Of a DNA stretch of 64,000 bases, positions 17,284 through 26,465 are shown in pieces. The notes under the pieces are model-generated. The model saw only the letters and a program-made list of their open reading frames with translations. It made no database searches and was not told the DNA's origin. Numbering within the stretch: position 1 is the stretch's first letter; each line of letters opens with the position of its first letter. Source of the stretch: UBA3700 sp964478025 (GTDB taxonomy: Bacteria > Bacillota > Clostridia > Christensenellales > UBA3700); the NCBI GenBank assembly GCA_964478025.1, contig CAYZGK010000002.1, positions 152,444 to 216,443 of the forward strand. The letters are read 5' to 3'. Made by a program: the position numbers and the translations under genes.

Positions 17284-18660
17284 TTATTGCATTTCTTTTC
17301 TTACTAAATCAATATGTTTTTGTACTGTCTCTGGCGCTGGACCACCAATAACTTTTCTGCCTTTAACGCACACATTTAGCGAAATTTCGTTATAAATGTC
17401 CTTATCAAACACATCACATACTTTCTTATATTCAGAAAGTGGAAGCGAATCTAAAGTTTCATTTAGTTCAATACATTTTGCAACTAGCGTTCCTGTTATT
17501 TTATAAGCATCTCTAAATGCAAGTCCCTTTTTAACTAGATAATCTGCACAATCTGTTGCATTAATAAAACCTTTTTGTCCTGCTTTTAACATATTTTCTT
17601 TGTTAACTTTCATCGTCTCAAGCATTGGAATTACAGTCTTTAAGCACATTTTTACAGTATCTATAGCATCAAAAATAGCTTGTTTATCCTCTTGCATATC
17701 TTTATTGTAAGCAAGTGGAATTCCTTTCATCATAACAAGAAGCGTATTTAAATCCCCTATAACTCTTGCCGTTTTTCCACGAACAAGTTCTGTTATATCT
17801 GGATTTTTCTTTTGTGGCATGATAGACGAACCTGTTGCATATGCATCATCAAGTTCAATAAATTTAAATTCCCAGCTACACCACAAGATAATTTCTTCAC
17901 TTAATCTAGATAAATGAACCATACAAATAGATAAATCTGATGCTGTTTCCATACAAAAATCTCTATCAGATACACCATCTAAACTATTTAATGTTACCCC
18001 TCTAAATCCTAAAAGAGAGGCAACTTCTTCTCTATTTATATTGTAAGTAGTAGAGGCAAGTGCACCAGAACCTAGTGGCATTAAATCCATTATCTCATAT
18101 GCGTTTTCTAATCTTTTTAAATCTCTTTTGAACATTTCAACATATGCCATCATATAATGACCAAAAGTAACTGGTTGCGCTCTTTGCATATGTGTATATC
18201 CAGGCATAACTGTATCTAGATTCTTTTCTGCAATGTTTAGTAAAGTATCTATTAGAGCCTTTAATAGGGCTTTAATTTCAATTATTTGATTCTTTACGTA
18301 CATTTTTCCATCTAAGGCAACTTGGTCGTTTCTGCTGCGTGCTGTGTGAAGTCTTTTACCTACAACACCTAAACGCTTTGTAAGTTCAGCTTCAACAAAC
18401 ATATGGATGTCTTCAGCAGTCATATCAAATTGAAGTTTGCCACTTTCTAAATCGTTTAAAATATTTTTTAACTCTTTAACAATAGCCTCGCTATCTTCTT
18501 TTGTAATAATTCCTTGATCGCCTAGCATTGTTGCATGAGCAATACTTCCTGTAATATCTTCCTTATAAAGACGGCAATCAAAAGAAATAGAAGAGTTAAA
18601 ATCATTAACTCTACTATCTAATTCTTTTGTAAAGCGGCCTTGCCACATCTTATCGTTCAT
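17284..18660 (-). CDS. argH: Argininosuccinate lyase
   Basis: A 458-residue fumarase/aspartase-superfamily enzyme that splits argininosuccinate into arginine and fumarate, the last step of arginine synthesis. It starts MNDKMWQGRFTKELDSRVND. HTARSRNDQVALD, PGYTHMQRAQPVTFGHY and the signature loop TGSSIMPQKKNPDITELVRGK are intact. ATG at 18660 follows AAGGAGTTC. It lies 10 bp behind argG in the same operon and is followed by a strong terminator. Confidence 0.97.
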   Translation of the reverse strand: MNDKMWQGRFTKELDSRVNDFNSSISFDCRLYKEDITGSIAHATMLGDQGIITKEDSEAIVKELKNILNDLESGKLQFDMTAEDIHMFVEAELTKRLGVVGKRLHTARSRNDQVALDGKMYVKNQIIEIKALLKALIDTLLNIAEKNLDTVMPGYTHMQRAQPVTFGHYMMAYVEMFKRDLKRLENAYEIMDLMPLGSGALASTTYNINREEVASLLGFRGVTLNSLDGVSDRDFCMETASDLSICMVHLSRLSEEIILWCSWEFKFIELDDAYATGSSIMPQKKNPDITELVRGKTARVIGDLNTLLVMMKGIPLAYNKDMQEDKQAIFDAIDTVKMCLKTVIPMLETMKVNKENMLKAGQKGFINATDCADYLVKKGLAFRDAYKITGTLVAKCIELNETLDSLPLSEYKKVCDVFDKDIYNEISLNVCVKGRKVIGGPAPETVQKHIDLVRKEMQ

Positions 18661-18670
18661 TTAGAACTCC

Positions 18671-19897
18671 TTATTTATTTCTCTTTTGATCCATCATAGC
18701 TTTAACTTTAATTGGTAATCCAAATAGGTTAATAAATCCAGCTGAATCTTTTTGATCGTAAGCACCACCATCATCACCAAATGAAGCAACATCCTCATCA
18801 TATAATGTATATGGAGATGTAACACCAGCATTAATGATATTTCCTTTATATAGCTTTAATTTAACTTCACCTGTTACAGTTTCTTGTGTCTTATCTACAA
18901 AGGCAGATAATGCTTCTCTAAGTGGAGTGAACCATTGACCATTGTATACTATATCAGCAAACTTATAAGACATTTGTTGTTTATAGTGCATTGTTTCCTT
19001 ATCTAAGCAAATTGTCTCAAGTACATCATGAGCATGATAAAGAATTGTTCCACCTGGAGTTTCATAAACACCACGAGATTTCATACCTACTAATCTGTTT
19101 TCAACAATATCTATAAGTCCAATACCATTTTCGCCACCTAATTTATTTAACTTAGCAACGATATCTGAACCTTTCATCTTTACGCCATCAACAGCAACTG
19201 GAACACCCTTTTCAAAACTTATTGAAACATATGTTGGCTTATCTGGAGCTTGAAGTGGAGATACACCTAACTCTAAGAAACCTTTCTTTTCATATTGTGG
19301 TTCATTTGCTGGAGACTCTAGATCCATACCCTCATGAGATAAGTGCCATAAGTTTTTATCTTTTGAGTAATTTGTCTCTCTATTAATCTTTAGTGGAATA
19401 TTATGAGCTTCAGCATAGTCAATTTCTTCATCTCTTGACTTAATGTTCCAAATTCTCCATGGAGCAATAATCTTCATTTTTGGAGCAATAGCTTTAATTG
19501 TTAATTCAAATCTTACTTGGTCATTTCCCTTACCTGTACAACCATGGCAAATTGCATCAGCGCCTTCCTTTAAGGCAATTTCTGCAATTCTCTTTGCTAT
19601 AATTGGTCTTGCGAATGATGTTCCTAAAAGATATGTTCCTTCATATCTTGCACCAGCTTTTAGTGTTGGGAAAACATAATCATCAACAAACTCGTCTTTT
19701 AAATCTTCAATATATAACTTACTAGCACCAGTTTTGATTGCCTTTTCTTCAAGTCCATCAAGCTCTGTTCCTTGTCCTACATCACCTGAAACTGCAATAA
19801 CTTCACAGTTATTATAATTTTCCTTTAACCAAGGAATAATAATAGATGTATCTAGTCCACCTGAATATGCAAGTACAACTTTCTTAATTTCACTCAT
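18671..19897 (-). CDS. argG: Argininosuccinate synthase
   Basis: A 408-residue enzyme joining citrulline and aspartate with ATP. The PP-loop AYSGGLDTSIIIPWL is at residues 9-23, followed by the family blocks AICHGCTGKGNDQVRFE and YSKDKNLWHLSHEGMDLE. The N-terminus MSEIKKVVLAYSGGLDTS is the usual one. ATG at 19897 follows TTAGGAGATAC. It is the first gene of argGH; candidate ArgR sites lie upstream. Confidence 0.97.
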   Translation of the reverse strand: MSEIKKVVLAYSGGLDTSIIIPWLKENYNNCEVIAVSGDVGQGTELDGLEEKAIKTGASKLYIEDLKDEFVDDYVFPTLKAGARYEGTYLLGTSFARPIIAKRIAEIALKEGADAICHGCTGKGNDQVRFELTIKAIAPKMKIIAPWRIWNIKSRDEEIDYAEAHNIPLKINRETNYSKDKNLWHLSHEGMDLESPANEPQYEKKGFLELGVSPLQAPDKPTYVSISFEKGVPVAVDGVKMKGSDIVAKLNKLGGENGIGLIDIVENRLVGMKSRGVYETPGGTILYHAHDVLETICLDKETMHYKQQMSYKFADIVYNGQWFTPLREALSAFVDKTQETVTGEVKLKLYKGNIINAGVTSPYTLYDEDVASFGDDGGAYDQKDSAGFINLFGLPIKVKAMMDQKRNK

Positions 19898-19942
19898 TTT
19901 TAGTATCTCCTAAATTTTATTTTCAAACATATTTTAATTTCT

Positions 19943-20032
19943 TTTGAATAAATTGTAAATAAATTTTATTTTTAATCAATTTTATTCAACAAATTACTCT
20001 ATTTTTATATTTTATACGCATATTTATGCATA
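19943..20032 (-). promoter_or_regulatory. argGH control region with two candidate ARG boxes
   Basis: TTTGAATAAATTGTAAAT (19943-19960) and TACGCATATTTATGCATA (20015-20032) each match 15 of 18 positions of the ArgR consensus TNTGAATWWWWATTCANW by hand count. A related inverted element runs on to 20043. No clear consensus promoter was picked out in this very AT-rich stretch. Confidence 0.45.
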
Positions 20033-20052
20033 ATAAACGCATATTTTCATTT

Positions 20053-21228
20053 TTAAATTAAACTATCTACCTTTGTCATGGAATCTGTGCTTAACTTTAA
20101 TGATTTATTAACTTGTTTATATTGATTACCAACAAGGCTTAGAAGTTCATCTTTTGTTAATTTTGCAGATGGCGCTAAATCTCCATTTTGATCTTCTAAT
20201 TTATCTGACATAATGGATTGTAATACCCAATCTCTAGTAACAACATGCACACCACCACTGCCCATAAAGCCTTCATATTTGCTTTGTAATCCTGTCATAT
20301 CTACAATTATGCTTTTTGATGCAACATTATTATATCTATCTGTATCAACAGTTTTAAATTCAGATGATGCTACACTCATTCCTAAATAAACAACAGTAGG
20401 TACTGAATATTTGTCATATAAATTACAAATAATATCTTGGCAAACTTCAACTTTTTTTCTACCATTTACTGCCTCATTTGTAGCATATATGTATTCAAAT
20501 TGAGTATCTCCTATAGTATTTATATATGGATCTGCTAAATGAATTTTTGATGCAAGTAAGTTTTTATTAGTTACAGCTCCACTTGTTATAAAGTAATCTA
20601 CCATGTTATTTACAGCAAGAGTTACAAAGCTTCCACAGCTATGACCTACATATGTAATTTCTTTTGTATAATCTTTAAGATTTAAACAAAGTTCAGATGC
20701 AAATAAGTATGCAAGAGATTCTTCATATCCATCAACTGAGGCAAATGCATAATAATATATATTTGCTAAACTATTTGCGTAATTTTTAGTTGAACCATCT
20801 CCGCAATAATTAAATGTAGCAACATTATATCCTAATTCTCTTAAATATTTAGGATATGACATATTATCTAAATCACTTACATTTTTTTGAGTATCTCCAC
20901 CTAAGCATAATACATAATCTGTTGTAGGCGTTGCATCTGGTTCCCATCCATGAACCCAAATTACTGTTGGCTTTTCTGGATCAAAATAATTTATATTTGA
21001 AACTGCATCCTTAGCTCGAACCATATCAATAGTCCCAGCTAGTTCATAATCATTTGAATTTCTATTATATAAGGCATTATGATTTTCTCCATAAAAGAAT
21101 AAACCAAATTCAGAATCTTCGTAATATTTTAATTCTACCTGCTTAGTTTTATCTTTACATGATACAAACACACATACCATAGAAATAATCATAACAATTG
21201 TTGTTAATACTATTATTGTCTTTTTCAT
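20053..21228 (-). CDS. Lipoprotein alpha/beta-hydrolase (lipase/esterase-like)
   Basis: A 391-residue exported lipoprotein (signal ending CVFVSC). The hydrolase core shows the strand-loop KPTVIWVHGWEPDATP, the nucleophile serine in EITYVGHSCGSFVTLAV (about residue 198) and a late histidine in GSGGVHVVTRDWVL that can complete the triad. The layout resembles pancreatic-lipase/lipoprotein-lipase-type secreted hydrolases, but substrate is unknown. ATG at 21228 follows AGAGGAAAAA. It runs in the same direction as the neighbouring lipoprotein gene but a terminator lies between them. Confidence 0.72.
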   Translation of the reverse strand: MKKTIIVLTTIVMIISMVCVFVSCKDKTKQVELKYYEDSEFGLFFYGENHNALYNRNSNDYELAGTIDMVRAKDAVSNINYFDPEKPTVIWVHGWEPDATPTTDYVLCLGGDTQKNVSDLDNMSYPKYLRELGYNVATFNYCGDGSTKNYANSLANIYYYAFASVDGYEESLAYLFASELCLNLKDYTKEITYVGHSCGSFVTLAVNNMVDYFITSGAVTNKNLLASKIHLADPYINTIGDTQFEYIYATNEAVNGRKKVEVCQDIICNLYDKYSVPTVVYLGMSVASSEFKTVDTDRYNNVASKSIIVDMTGLQSKYEGFMGSGGVHVVTRDWVLQSIMSDKLEDQNGDLAPSAKLTKDELLSLVGNQYKQVNKSLKLSTDSMTKVDSLI

Positions 21229-21290
21229 AATTTTTCCTCTTGCATTAAATATTTTATATTATATATATAAATATTTCAATAAATAAAAAT

Positions 21291-21314
21291 AGGAGCAACC
21301 TTACGGCTACTCCT
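21291..21314 (-). terminator. Terminator after the beta-rich lipoprotein gene
   Basis: Ten-pair stem AGGAGTAGCC/GGTTGCTCCT (G-U pairs included) with a GTAA loop, then ATTTTTATTT on the minus strand. Confidence 0.85.
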
Positions 21315-21337
21315 AAAATTTTATGTTTTAATTATGA

Positions 21338-23515
21338 TTATTTAACAACAACCATAGCTACGATACTGCCATCAACCTTAATGAAGATTACACCAGCTTT
21401 AGCACCAGAAATTGTAACAACTCCATCGTTAATTGAGTAAACAACAGCACTTCCATCTGCATATACAGCTTCAGCTGCAGCAATTGATGTTCCAACTTCT
21501 GATTCTGTTAATGTGAATGAATCATCTGAAGCATTCTTATCAATTGTAGCAACACTATTTACTGTAATAGTTGTCTTAAATGTTCCATACTTAACAGTAA
21601 CTGTATAATTCTTTAATGCTTGATTAGCAACTTGAGCAATACCAGCTTCTGTTAAAGAAATCTTACCATCAACTAATTGAACATATCCATTAGCATCTTC
21701 AATAGAAACGAATGTTAAATCTACAGCATCTGTTGAAGCTTTTGTGTTAGCAACCATATCTGTTTGAGTACCCTTTAACTTTAAGTCTACAGGCTCTGCA
21801 CTAACAGTGATTGTTTGAGATTCAATATTATTTACATAATACTTAGAACCAGCTTCATATAATTGAATTTCATCACTCTTTAAATCGATAGATCCTGTCT
21901 TTAATGTAGAGATACCATATAGAAGTTTAATCTTGTAGTAAACACCACCTACGAAGTATACACCACCATTTACATTTAATGATTCAAGTAAGTTGTCTGT
22001 TACAACTTCTGCATATACTCTATTGTAGTTACCAACATCGGCACCGATACCTAACATTAAAACGCCTGCTAATAATTCAAACTTAATTTCAGCAGAAAGA
22101 CCTACTTTAACTTCAGCAACACCTTCCATATGTCCAGAAACTGTTTCGAACTCAAATTCAGGTTTTGTTGTATTTAATGAAACTTGATCTTTTTCAGCAG
22201 ATGGGTCATATGTAACTGTTGATTGGAACTTAACTGAAGATGTAGATTCAACTCCTAACTTTCCTGAGAATGAGAAGTTAGCTGTTGCTTTAACATCAAA
22301 TGAAACATCAGCAATACCATTACCGATAGGTACAGTCCATGTGAACATTGTAATTTCAACATCATTTTCATCAAGTCCCTTAATAAATGCAGCAACCTTA
22401 TTGATTAATTCATCAAGTTCTGCTGATTCTGAAGCTTCAAACTTATCTTCAATAGAAACATCAAATGTTAATGTGTTATCAAAATAAGCTGTAACATCAA
22501 TACCATTCTTAGCAGCTGCAACGATTGTATTTAAACTAATATCTGTATCAGCTGTAATCTTTGAATCAATCTTGAATGTTAATACCATATCTGCTGTATC
22601 AACTACATCAGGAATAGTTAACTTAACTGAAAGTTTAACTGTATCTCCATCTAATTTAGCATCTAGGGCAACCTTAGCTGTTCCTAAACCGAACTCTAAA
22701 GCCTCTGAAACTAAGTTATCTGCAAATTCTTGAATAGCTTCTGTTTCAAATTCAACTACACCATCTGTACCAACGGCTGCTGATTCTGAAACTTCAAGTG
22801 TTTCATAAATTTCGTTATATTTTGGAGCTGAGTAAGAACATAAGCAATATCCACCTTCTAAGTCTTTAACTGAAGTAATCTTATAAGCTGCATATTCTTT
22901 GCTTGTATCATCTTCAACAAGTACAACATCGCCAACACTTAGAAGTTGACCTGCACTTGCATAGTTGTATTCAAAATATGAAACATCATTATTTGTATAG
23001 AAATTACTAAAATATATTGCTTGGCTGTATTTAACACCTGATGTATAACCAGCGTTTACATTACCATTAACAATATACATTGAAACTTTCTTAGTATTTT
23101 CGTATGCTGCAAAAGATAAACGAGAATCTGTTAATTCGATTTCATACCATCCACCAACTTCGTATCCGCCGTTAGGTGCATATAATTTAAATCTCTTTCC
23201 TTCACTATCAATAACAGCAACCTTTACTGAATATAAAACAGCACCAGTTTCTGAGTTAACAACCTTAACACCATTTGCTGCTACTGTTTCATTGATAGCC
23301 TCTGATGAATATAATTCAAAAGAAGCCTTGGATGTTGTTTGAATTAATTTTGTTGAGCTACTTGCACTTGAACCACCATTTACATTGAATGAAGAACTAC
23401 CATTGTCTTCAGGCTTTGCATTAGTGTTACCATTATTTGCACAAGCAACAAGAGATGAGCACATAGCTACTACTAAAACGATAGCAACTACAACTAAAAG
23501 TAATCTCTTTTTCAT
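21338..23515 (-). CDS. Large beta-rich lipoprotein of unknown function
   Basis: A 725-residue secreted lipoprotein. The signal MKKRLLLVVVAIVLVVAMCS ends SLVACANN, followed by an Asn/Gly/Ser linker. An ATG four codons earlier (23527) has no ribosome site, while GGAGGG sits just before 23515, so I chose the latter. The rest is Val/Thr/Ala-rich beta sequence without a recognisable enzyme motif: repeated segments such as KLDGDTVKLSVKLTIPDVVD resemble outer-surface beta-sheet proteins. The C-terminus (VTISGAKAGVIFIKVDGSIVAMVVVK) looks like a Big_2-type Ig module. Codon use is more G+C-rich than its neighbours, as in highly expressed surface proteins. Confidence 0.75.
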   Translation of the reverse strand: MKKRLLLVVVAIVLVVAMCSSLVACANNGNTNAKPEDNGSSSFNVNGGSSASSSTKLIQTTSKASFELYSSEAINETVAANGVKVVNSETGAVLYSVKVAVIDSEGKRFKLYAPNGGYEVGGWYEIELTDSRLSFAAYENTKKVSMYIVNGNVNAGYTSGVKYSQAIYFSNFYTNNDVSYFEYNYASAGQLLSVGDVVLVEDDTSKEYAAYKITSVKDLEGGYCLCSYSAPKYNEIYETLEVSESAAVGTDGVVEFETEAIQEFADNLVSEALEFGLGTAKVALDAKLDGDTVKLSVKLTIPDVVDTADMVLTFKIDSKITADTDISLNTIVAAAKNGIDVTAYFDNTLTFDVSIEDKFEASESAELDELINKVAAFIKGLDENDVEITMFTWTVPIGNGIADVSFDVKATANFSFSGKLGVESTSSVKFQSTVTYDPSAEKDQVSLNTTKPEFEFETVSGHMEGVAEVKVGLSAEIKFELLAGVLMLGIGADVGNYNRVYAEVVTDNLLESLNVNGGVYFVGGVYYKIKLLYGISTLKTGSIDLKSDEIQLYEAGSKYYVNNIESQTITVSAEPVDLKLKGTQTDMVANTKASTDAVDLTFVSIEDANGYVQLVDGKISLTEAGIAQVANQALKNYTVTVKYGTFKTTITVNSVATIDKNASDDSFTLTESEVGTSIAAAEAVYADGSAVVYSINDGVVTISGAKAGVIFIKVDGSIVAMVVVK

Positions 23516-23594
23516 AAATCCCTCCATGAGTTTTTGATTCTTAGGCCAAAACCTACGTTTATATAATAATATAAATCAATAGAAACTTATGTAT

Positions 23595-23639
23595 AATGTT
23601 TGTAAAATCGCCGCTTTAAAAGTAAAATGTTTGTAAAAT
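23595..23639 (-). promoter_or_regulatory. Direct repeats upstream of the beta-rich lipoprotein gene
   Basis: AATGTTTGTAAAAT occurs at 23595-23608 and 23626-23639, each closely followed by CG. The copies start 31 bp apart, three helical turns, which suits a cooperative binding site. It lies 80-125 bp before the lipoprotein start. Confidence 0.4.
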
Positions 23640-23674
23640 TCGAGATTTTAGAAAATTTACGACTTAAAATCAGT

Positions 23675-24844
23675 CTATTTATTTAATAATTGAGTTTTCT
23701 TTGTTGTGTAAAAAGTAAGTTCCATCATTACTATCATAAGGATAAAAAATATTAATAAAAATAAAGGCATAATTTTAAATCCAATTGCATTTCCAAGTAA
23801 TCCAAATAGTGGTGGGAAAAATGTTGATCCAACGTATGCACCCGCCATTTGTATTCCTATAATTGCACCAGATTTTTCTGCTCCAAAGTTTTGTGGTGTT
23901 GAGTGAATTATACAAGGATAAATTGGACCACACCCAAAACCTATTACAATAAATGCAATAATTGCAGTAATCTCTGAATTTATTGGAAGGAATAATACAA
24001 TTATTCCTAAAATCAAGATAGTCGTTCCTATCTCTATCATTTTCTTATCGCCTAATTTCCCGGTTATAAATCCACTTACAAGCCTTCCTAGAGTTATTCC
24101 AATATAAAATAGTGATGCTAGATTTGCAGCCGTCTCTGCACTTATCCCCTTTACTTCTACAAAGTAGGTACTTGCCCATTGCATTGTTGTTGCTTCTGCT
24201 GCACAGTATCCAAAAAATCCAAGTAAAAGAAATGGAACACCTTTTATTTTTAAAACTTCAAAAAATCCTAGATTACTTTTTGCTTCTTCACTTTGAGTTT
24301 TATTTTCTTTCCAAACAGGAAGTGTTGCAATTAATAAAACAGCAATACCAAGTTGTATAAAACCTACAATTCTATAACCATTATTCCAAACAGAGTGTGT
24401 TAAAGCATAACCCATAACAAAAGGACTTATAATTGCACCTACTCCCCAAAAGCAATGAAGCCAACTCATGTGTTTTGCTTTAAAATGAAGTGCAACATAG
24501 TTGTTAAGAGCAGCATCTATAGCTCCTGCTCCTAAACCGTATGGGATAGCAAATATTATAAGCATCCAAAATTCGCTTGAGAATGAAAAACCAAATAAGG
24601 CAATAACAGTTAAAAGTACGCTTATAACCGTAACTATTCTTGTTCCTAATTTATTTGTTAACTTATTAGAAAATAAACTTGATATTATAGTGCAGCCAGA
24701 GATTACCATTGTAATTATTCCCATTGCTGATGTAGAAACACCAAATTCTATATGCATAACTGGCCATGCGGATCCTAAAAGCGAATCCGGAAGTCCTAAA
24801 CTTATAAATGCAATATAAATAATTACAATAAGTAGCGTGTACAT
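23675..24844 (-). CDS. MFS transporter
   Basis: A 389-residue, 12-helix major facilitator protein. IAFISLGLPDSLLGSAWPVMHIEFGVS at the N-terminus, GLGAGAIDAALNNYVALHF after helix 4 and YIGITLGRLVSGFITGKLGDKKMIEIG in the second half are typical of the sugar/drug MFS branch found in gut clostridia (FucP/YfkF-like). The substrate cannot be read from the sequence. It follows the flavin-reductase gene by 6 bp and has no Shine-Dalgarno, so translation is probably coupled. It is the last gene of the long leftward set. Confidence 0.85.
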   Translation of the reverse strand: MYTLLIVIIYIAFISLGLPDSLLGSAWPVMHIEFGVSTSAMGIITMVISGCTIISSLFSNKLTNKLGTRIVTVISVLLTVIALFGFSFSSEFWMLIIFAIPYGLGAGAIDAALNNYVALHFKAKHMSWLHCFWGVGAIISPFVMGYALTHSVWNNGYRIVGFIQLGIAVLLIATLPVWKENKTQSEEAKSNLGFFEVLKIKGVPFLLLGFFGYCAAEATTMQWASTYFVEVKGISAETAANLASLFYIGITLGRLVSGFITGKLGDKKMIEIGTTILILGIIVLFLPINSEITAIIAFIVIGFGCGPIYPCIIHSTPQNFGAEKSGAIIGIQMAGAYVGSTFFPPLFGLLGNAIGFKIMPLFLLIFFILMIVMMELTFYTTKKTQLLNK

Positions 24845-24850
24845 AAAAAT

Positions 24851-25330
24851 TTATTTTATATCTATAATTTCACAAACATACATATCATGATAATCCTTGT
24901 TTGGATACCATTTATCTACACAAGTTTTATCTATAAATGATTCTTCCTTTAGAGTTTGTCTATACATTTTCTTACAAATCAAAGTAACACTAGCCTCACT
25001 ATATACTGGAGCTACGTTTCCTTCAATTAAGTGTAAATTTTGTTCTTTAATTTTATCTACATCTCTTCCTGATTTACTTCCCATGAAAGATAACATCTTT
25101 CTATAGACTTCAGTAAAGAAAGACAAAGATAAAAAGTCTGATGAATCTATAAATTCTTTAGTATATCTTTGAGGTCTTATAAAAACAAAAGCTGCATTTT
25201 TGCCCCACATAACTCCAAGACCACCCCAAGAGGCTGTCATACAATTAGTCTTACCATCTTTGCTTGCGGATACTAGCATCCACTCTTTTCCAATTTTTTC
25301 AAAAACATTACTAAATTCATTTATATTCAT
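24851..25330 (-). CDS. Flavin reductase-like FMN-binding protein
   Basis: A 159-residue flavin-reductase domain protein. WMLVSASKDGKTNCMTASWGGLGVMWGKNAAFVFIRPQRYTKEFIDSSDFLSLSFF is the classic FMN-binding split-barrel start. It probably reduces or carries FMN for an unknown partner. ATG at 25330 follows AGAGGATAAG, placed right behind a terminator, so it is read either by read-through from the uronate operon or from an unseen promoter. Confidence 0.85.
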   Translation of the reverse strand: MNINEFSNVFEKIGKEWMLVSASKDGKTNCMTASWGGLGVMWGKNAAFVFIRPQRYTKEFIDSSDFLSLSFFTEVYRKMLSFMGSKSGRDVDKIKEQNLHLIEGNVAPVYSEASVTLICKKMYRQTLKEESFIDKTCVDKWYPNKDYHDMYVCEIIDIK

Positions 25331-25346
25331 ATACTTATCCTCTTTA

Positions 25347-25376
25347 AAAATATGGGCAATTTCCTACCCATATTTT
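25347..25376 (-). terminator. Terminator-like hairpin at the end of the uronate operon
   Basis: Perfect 10-bp stem AAAATATGGG/CCCATATTTT with a 10-nt loop, just 2 bp beyond the stop of the operon lipoprotein. Some U-tract is present on the minus strand (five T after CCCATA). Two more genes continue in the same direction. Confidence 0.65.
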
Positions 25377-25378
25377 TT

Positions 25379-26464
25379 TTATAATTCTACATTTGCTTCA
25401 TAATCAAAATTCACTACAAAATGAGTAGATTCAGCTACGACACATTGTCTTATACTATATGTCTTAAAATCACTCTTTTGTGCGTAATATGGTAGCACTT
25501 TTTCTCCGTAATATTCAAATGAATCAATTCTCTTTTTTGAGTTTGAATATGTCATTGTTATTCTATCGTTTACAACCTCAGCTGTCTTATAGAAATTGTA
25601 TGAAATATCCTCTCCGTAGTTATCCCAGAAAGATACATCATCGCTTGTTGGATCAACTGTGTTTCCATCATTATCTTTATATGTAAGTTTTCCATTTCCA
25701 TCAGCACTTTCTTCTAGTGATGAGAATAATAACTTATCTTTATTTAATGTATAATCTAAAACTTTACTTGTATCAATTGTTCCATCTGCATTATATCCAT
25801 AAGCTCTTGTTAATTGATATTGCATCATAGATGTATAGAATCTAAATCCCTTCTCTGCTGATGTTGCATATGCTTCTAAGAATTCTTTTGATGTAAACTC
25901 ACCAAAGATATATTCATACATCATATTTATACAATATTTTTGTACAACAGCAACATCTCCACCTATTTGTGTATACTCGCCATTAATATATGCAAATACA
26001 TAATTGTTCTTATAATCTACCTTGTCTTCATCATAATCATCATACTTTATAGGGTCAGCAACAGATGCTGTAATTTTATATGAACCATTATTAAATAGTA
26101 GAACATATTTTACATTTTCCATCATCCAGTAGCTTCCATCTTCATCTTTACATTTATCAAAACCAGCATTTGAATTATTTACGCCTTCTCCACCTAAAAA
26201 TTCAATGTTGTCATTTGATGTGCTGTAATATTTTCTTTCTAAAACAAACTCAGCTTTAAATTTATTTTTTGAAAGTTCGGATTTTAATTCATTTAATGTA
26301 GATTCACATTTTTGAACTTGCTCTACACAATCTTTATAATACTCAACTTGCTTATTATAACTTTTTGTAGAAAGTCTAGTCTCGCTCGAGCATGCAAACA
26401 AAACTGAAGATAATATAACTACAAGGAGAAGCGTTGATACTAATAATAAAACTTTCTTTTTCAT
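25379..26464 (-). CDS. Lipoprotein of unknown function in the uronate operon
   Basis: A 361-residue exported lipoprotein, MKKKVLLLVSTLLLVVILSS then VLFACSSETR. An early coiled region (KQVEYYKDCVEQVQKCESTLNELKSELSKNKF) is followed by beta-rich, Asp/Tyr/Asn-rich sequence with no motif I recognise. The ATG at 26464, behind AAGGAGGATATAT, is preferred over an upstream frame extension that would overlap the transporter gene. It ends the gapless part of the operon. It could be a carbohydrate-binding or sensing lipoprotein, but that is only position-based. Confidence 0.7.
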   Translation of the reverse strand: MKKKVLLLVSTLLLVVILSSVLFACSSETRLSTKSYNKQVEYYKDCVEQVQKCESTLNELKSELSKNKFKAEFVLERKYYSTSNDNIEFLGGEGVNNSNAGFDKCKDEDGSYWMMENVKYVLLFNNGSYKITASVADPIKYDDYDEDKVDYKNNYVFAYINGEYTQIGGDVAVVQKYCINMMYEYIFGEFTSKEFLEAYATSAEKGFRFYTSMMQYQLTRAYGYNADGTIDTSKVLDYTLNKDKLLFSSLEESADGNGKLTYKDNDGNTVDPTSDDVSFWDNYGEDISYNFYKTAEVVNDRITMTYSNSKKRIDSFEYYGEKVLPYYAQKSDFKTYSIRQCVVAESTHFVVNFDYEANVEL

Positions 26465-26465
26465 A

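Noticed and set aside
23644..23672. GATTTTA/TAAAATC stem as terminator of the downstream MFS gene
   Set aside because: Weak AT-only stem with no proper T-tract.
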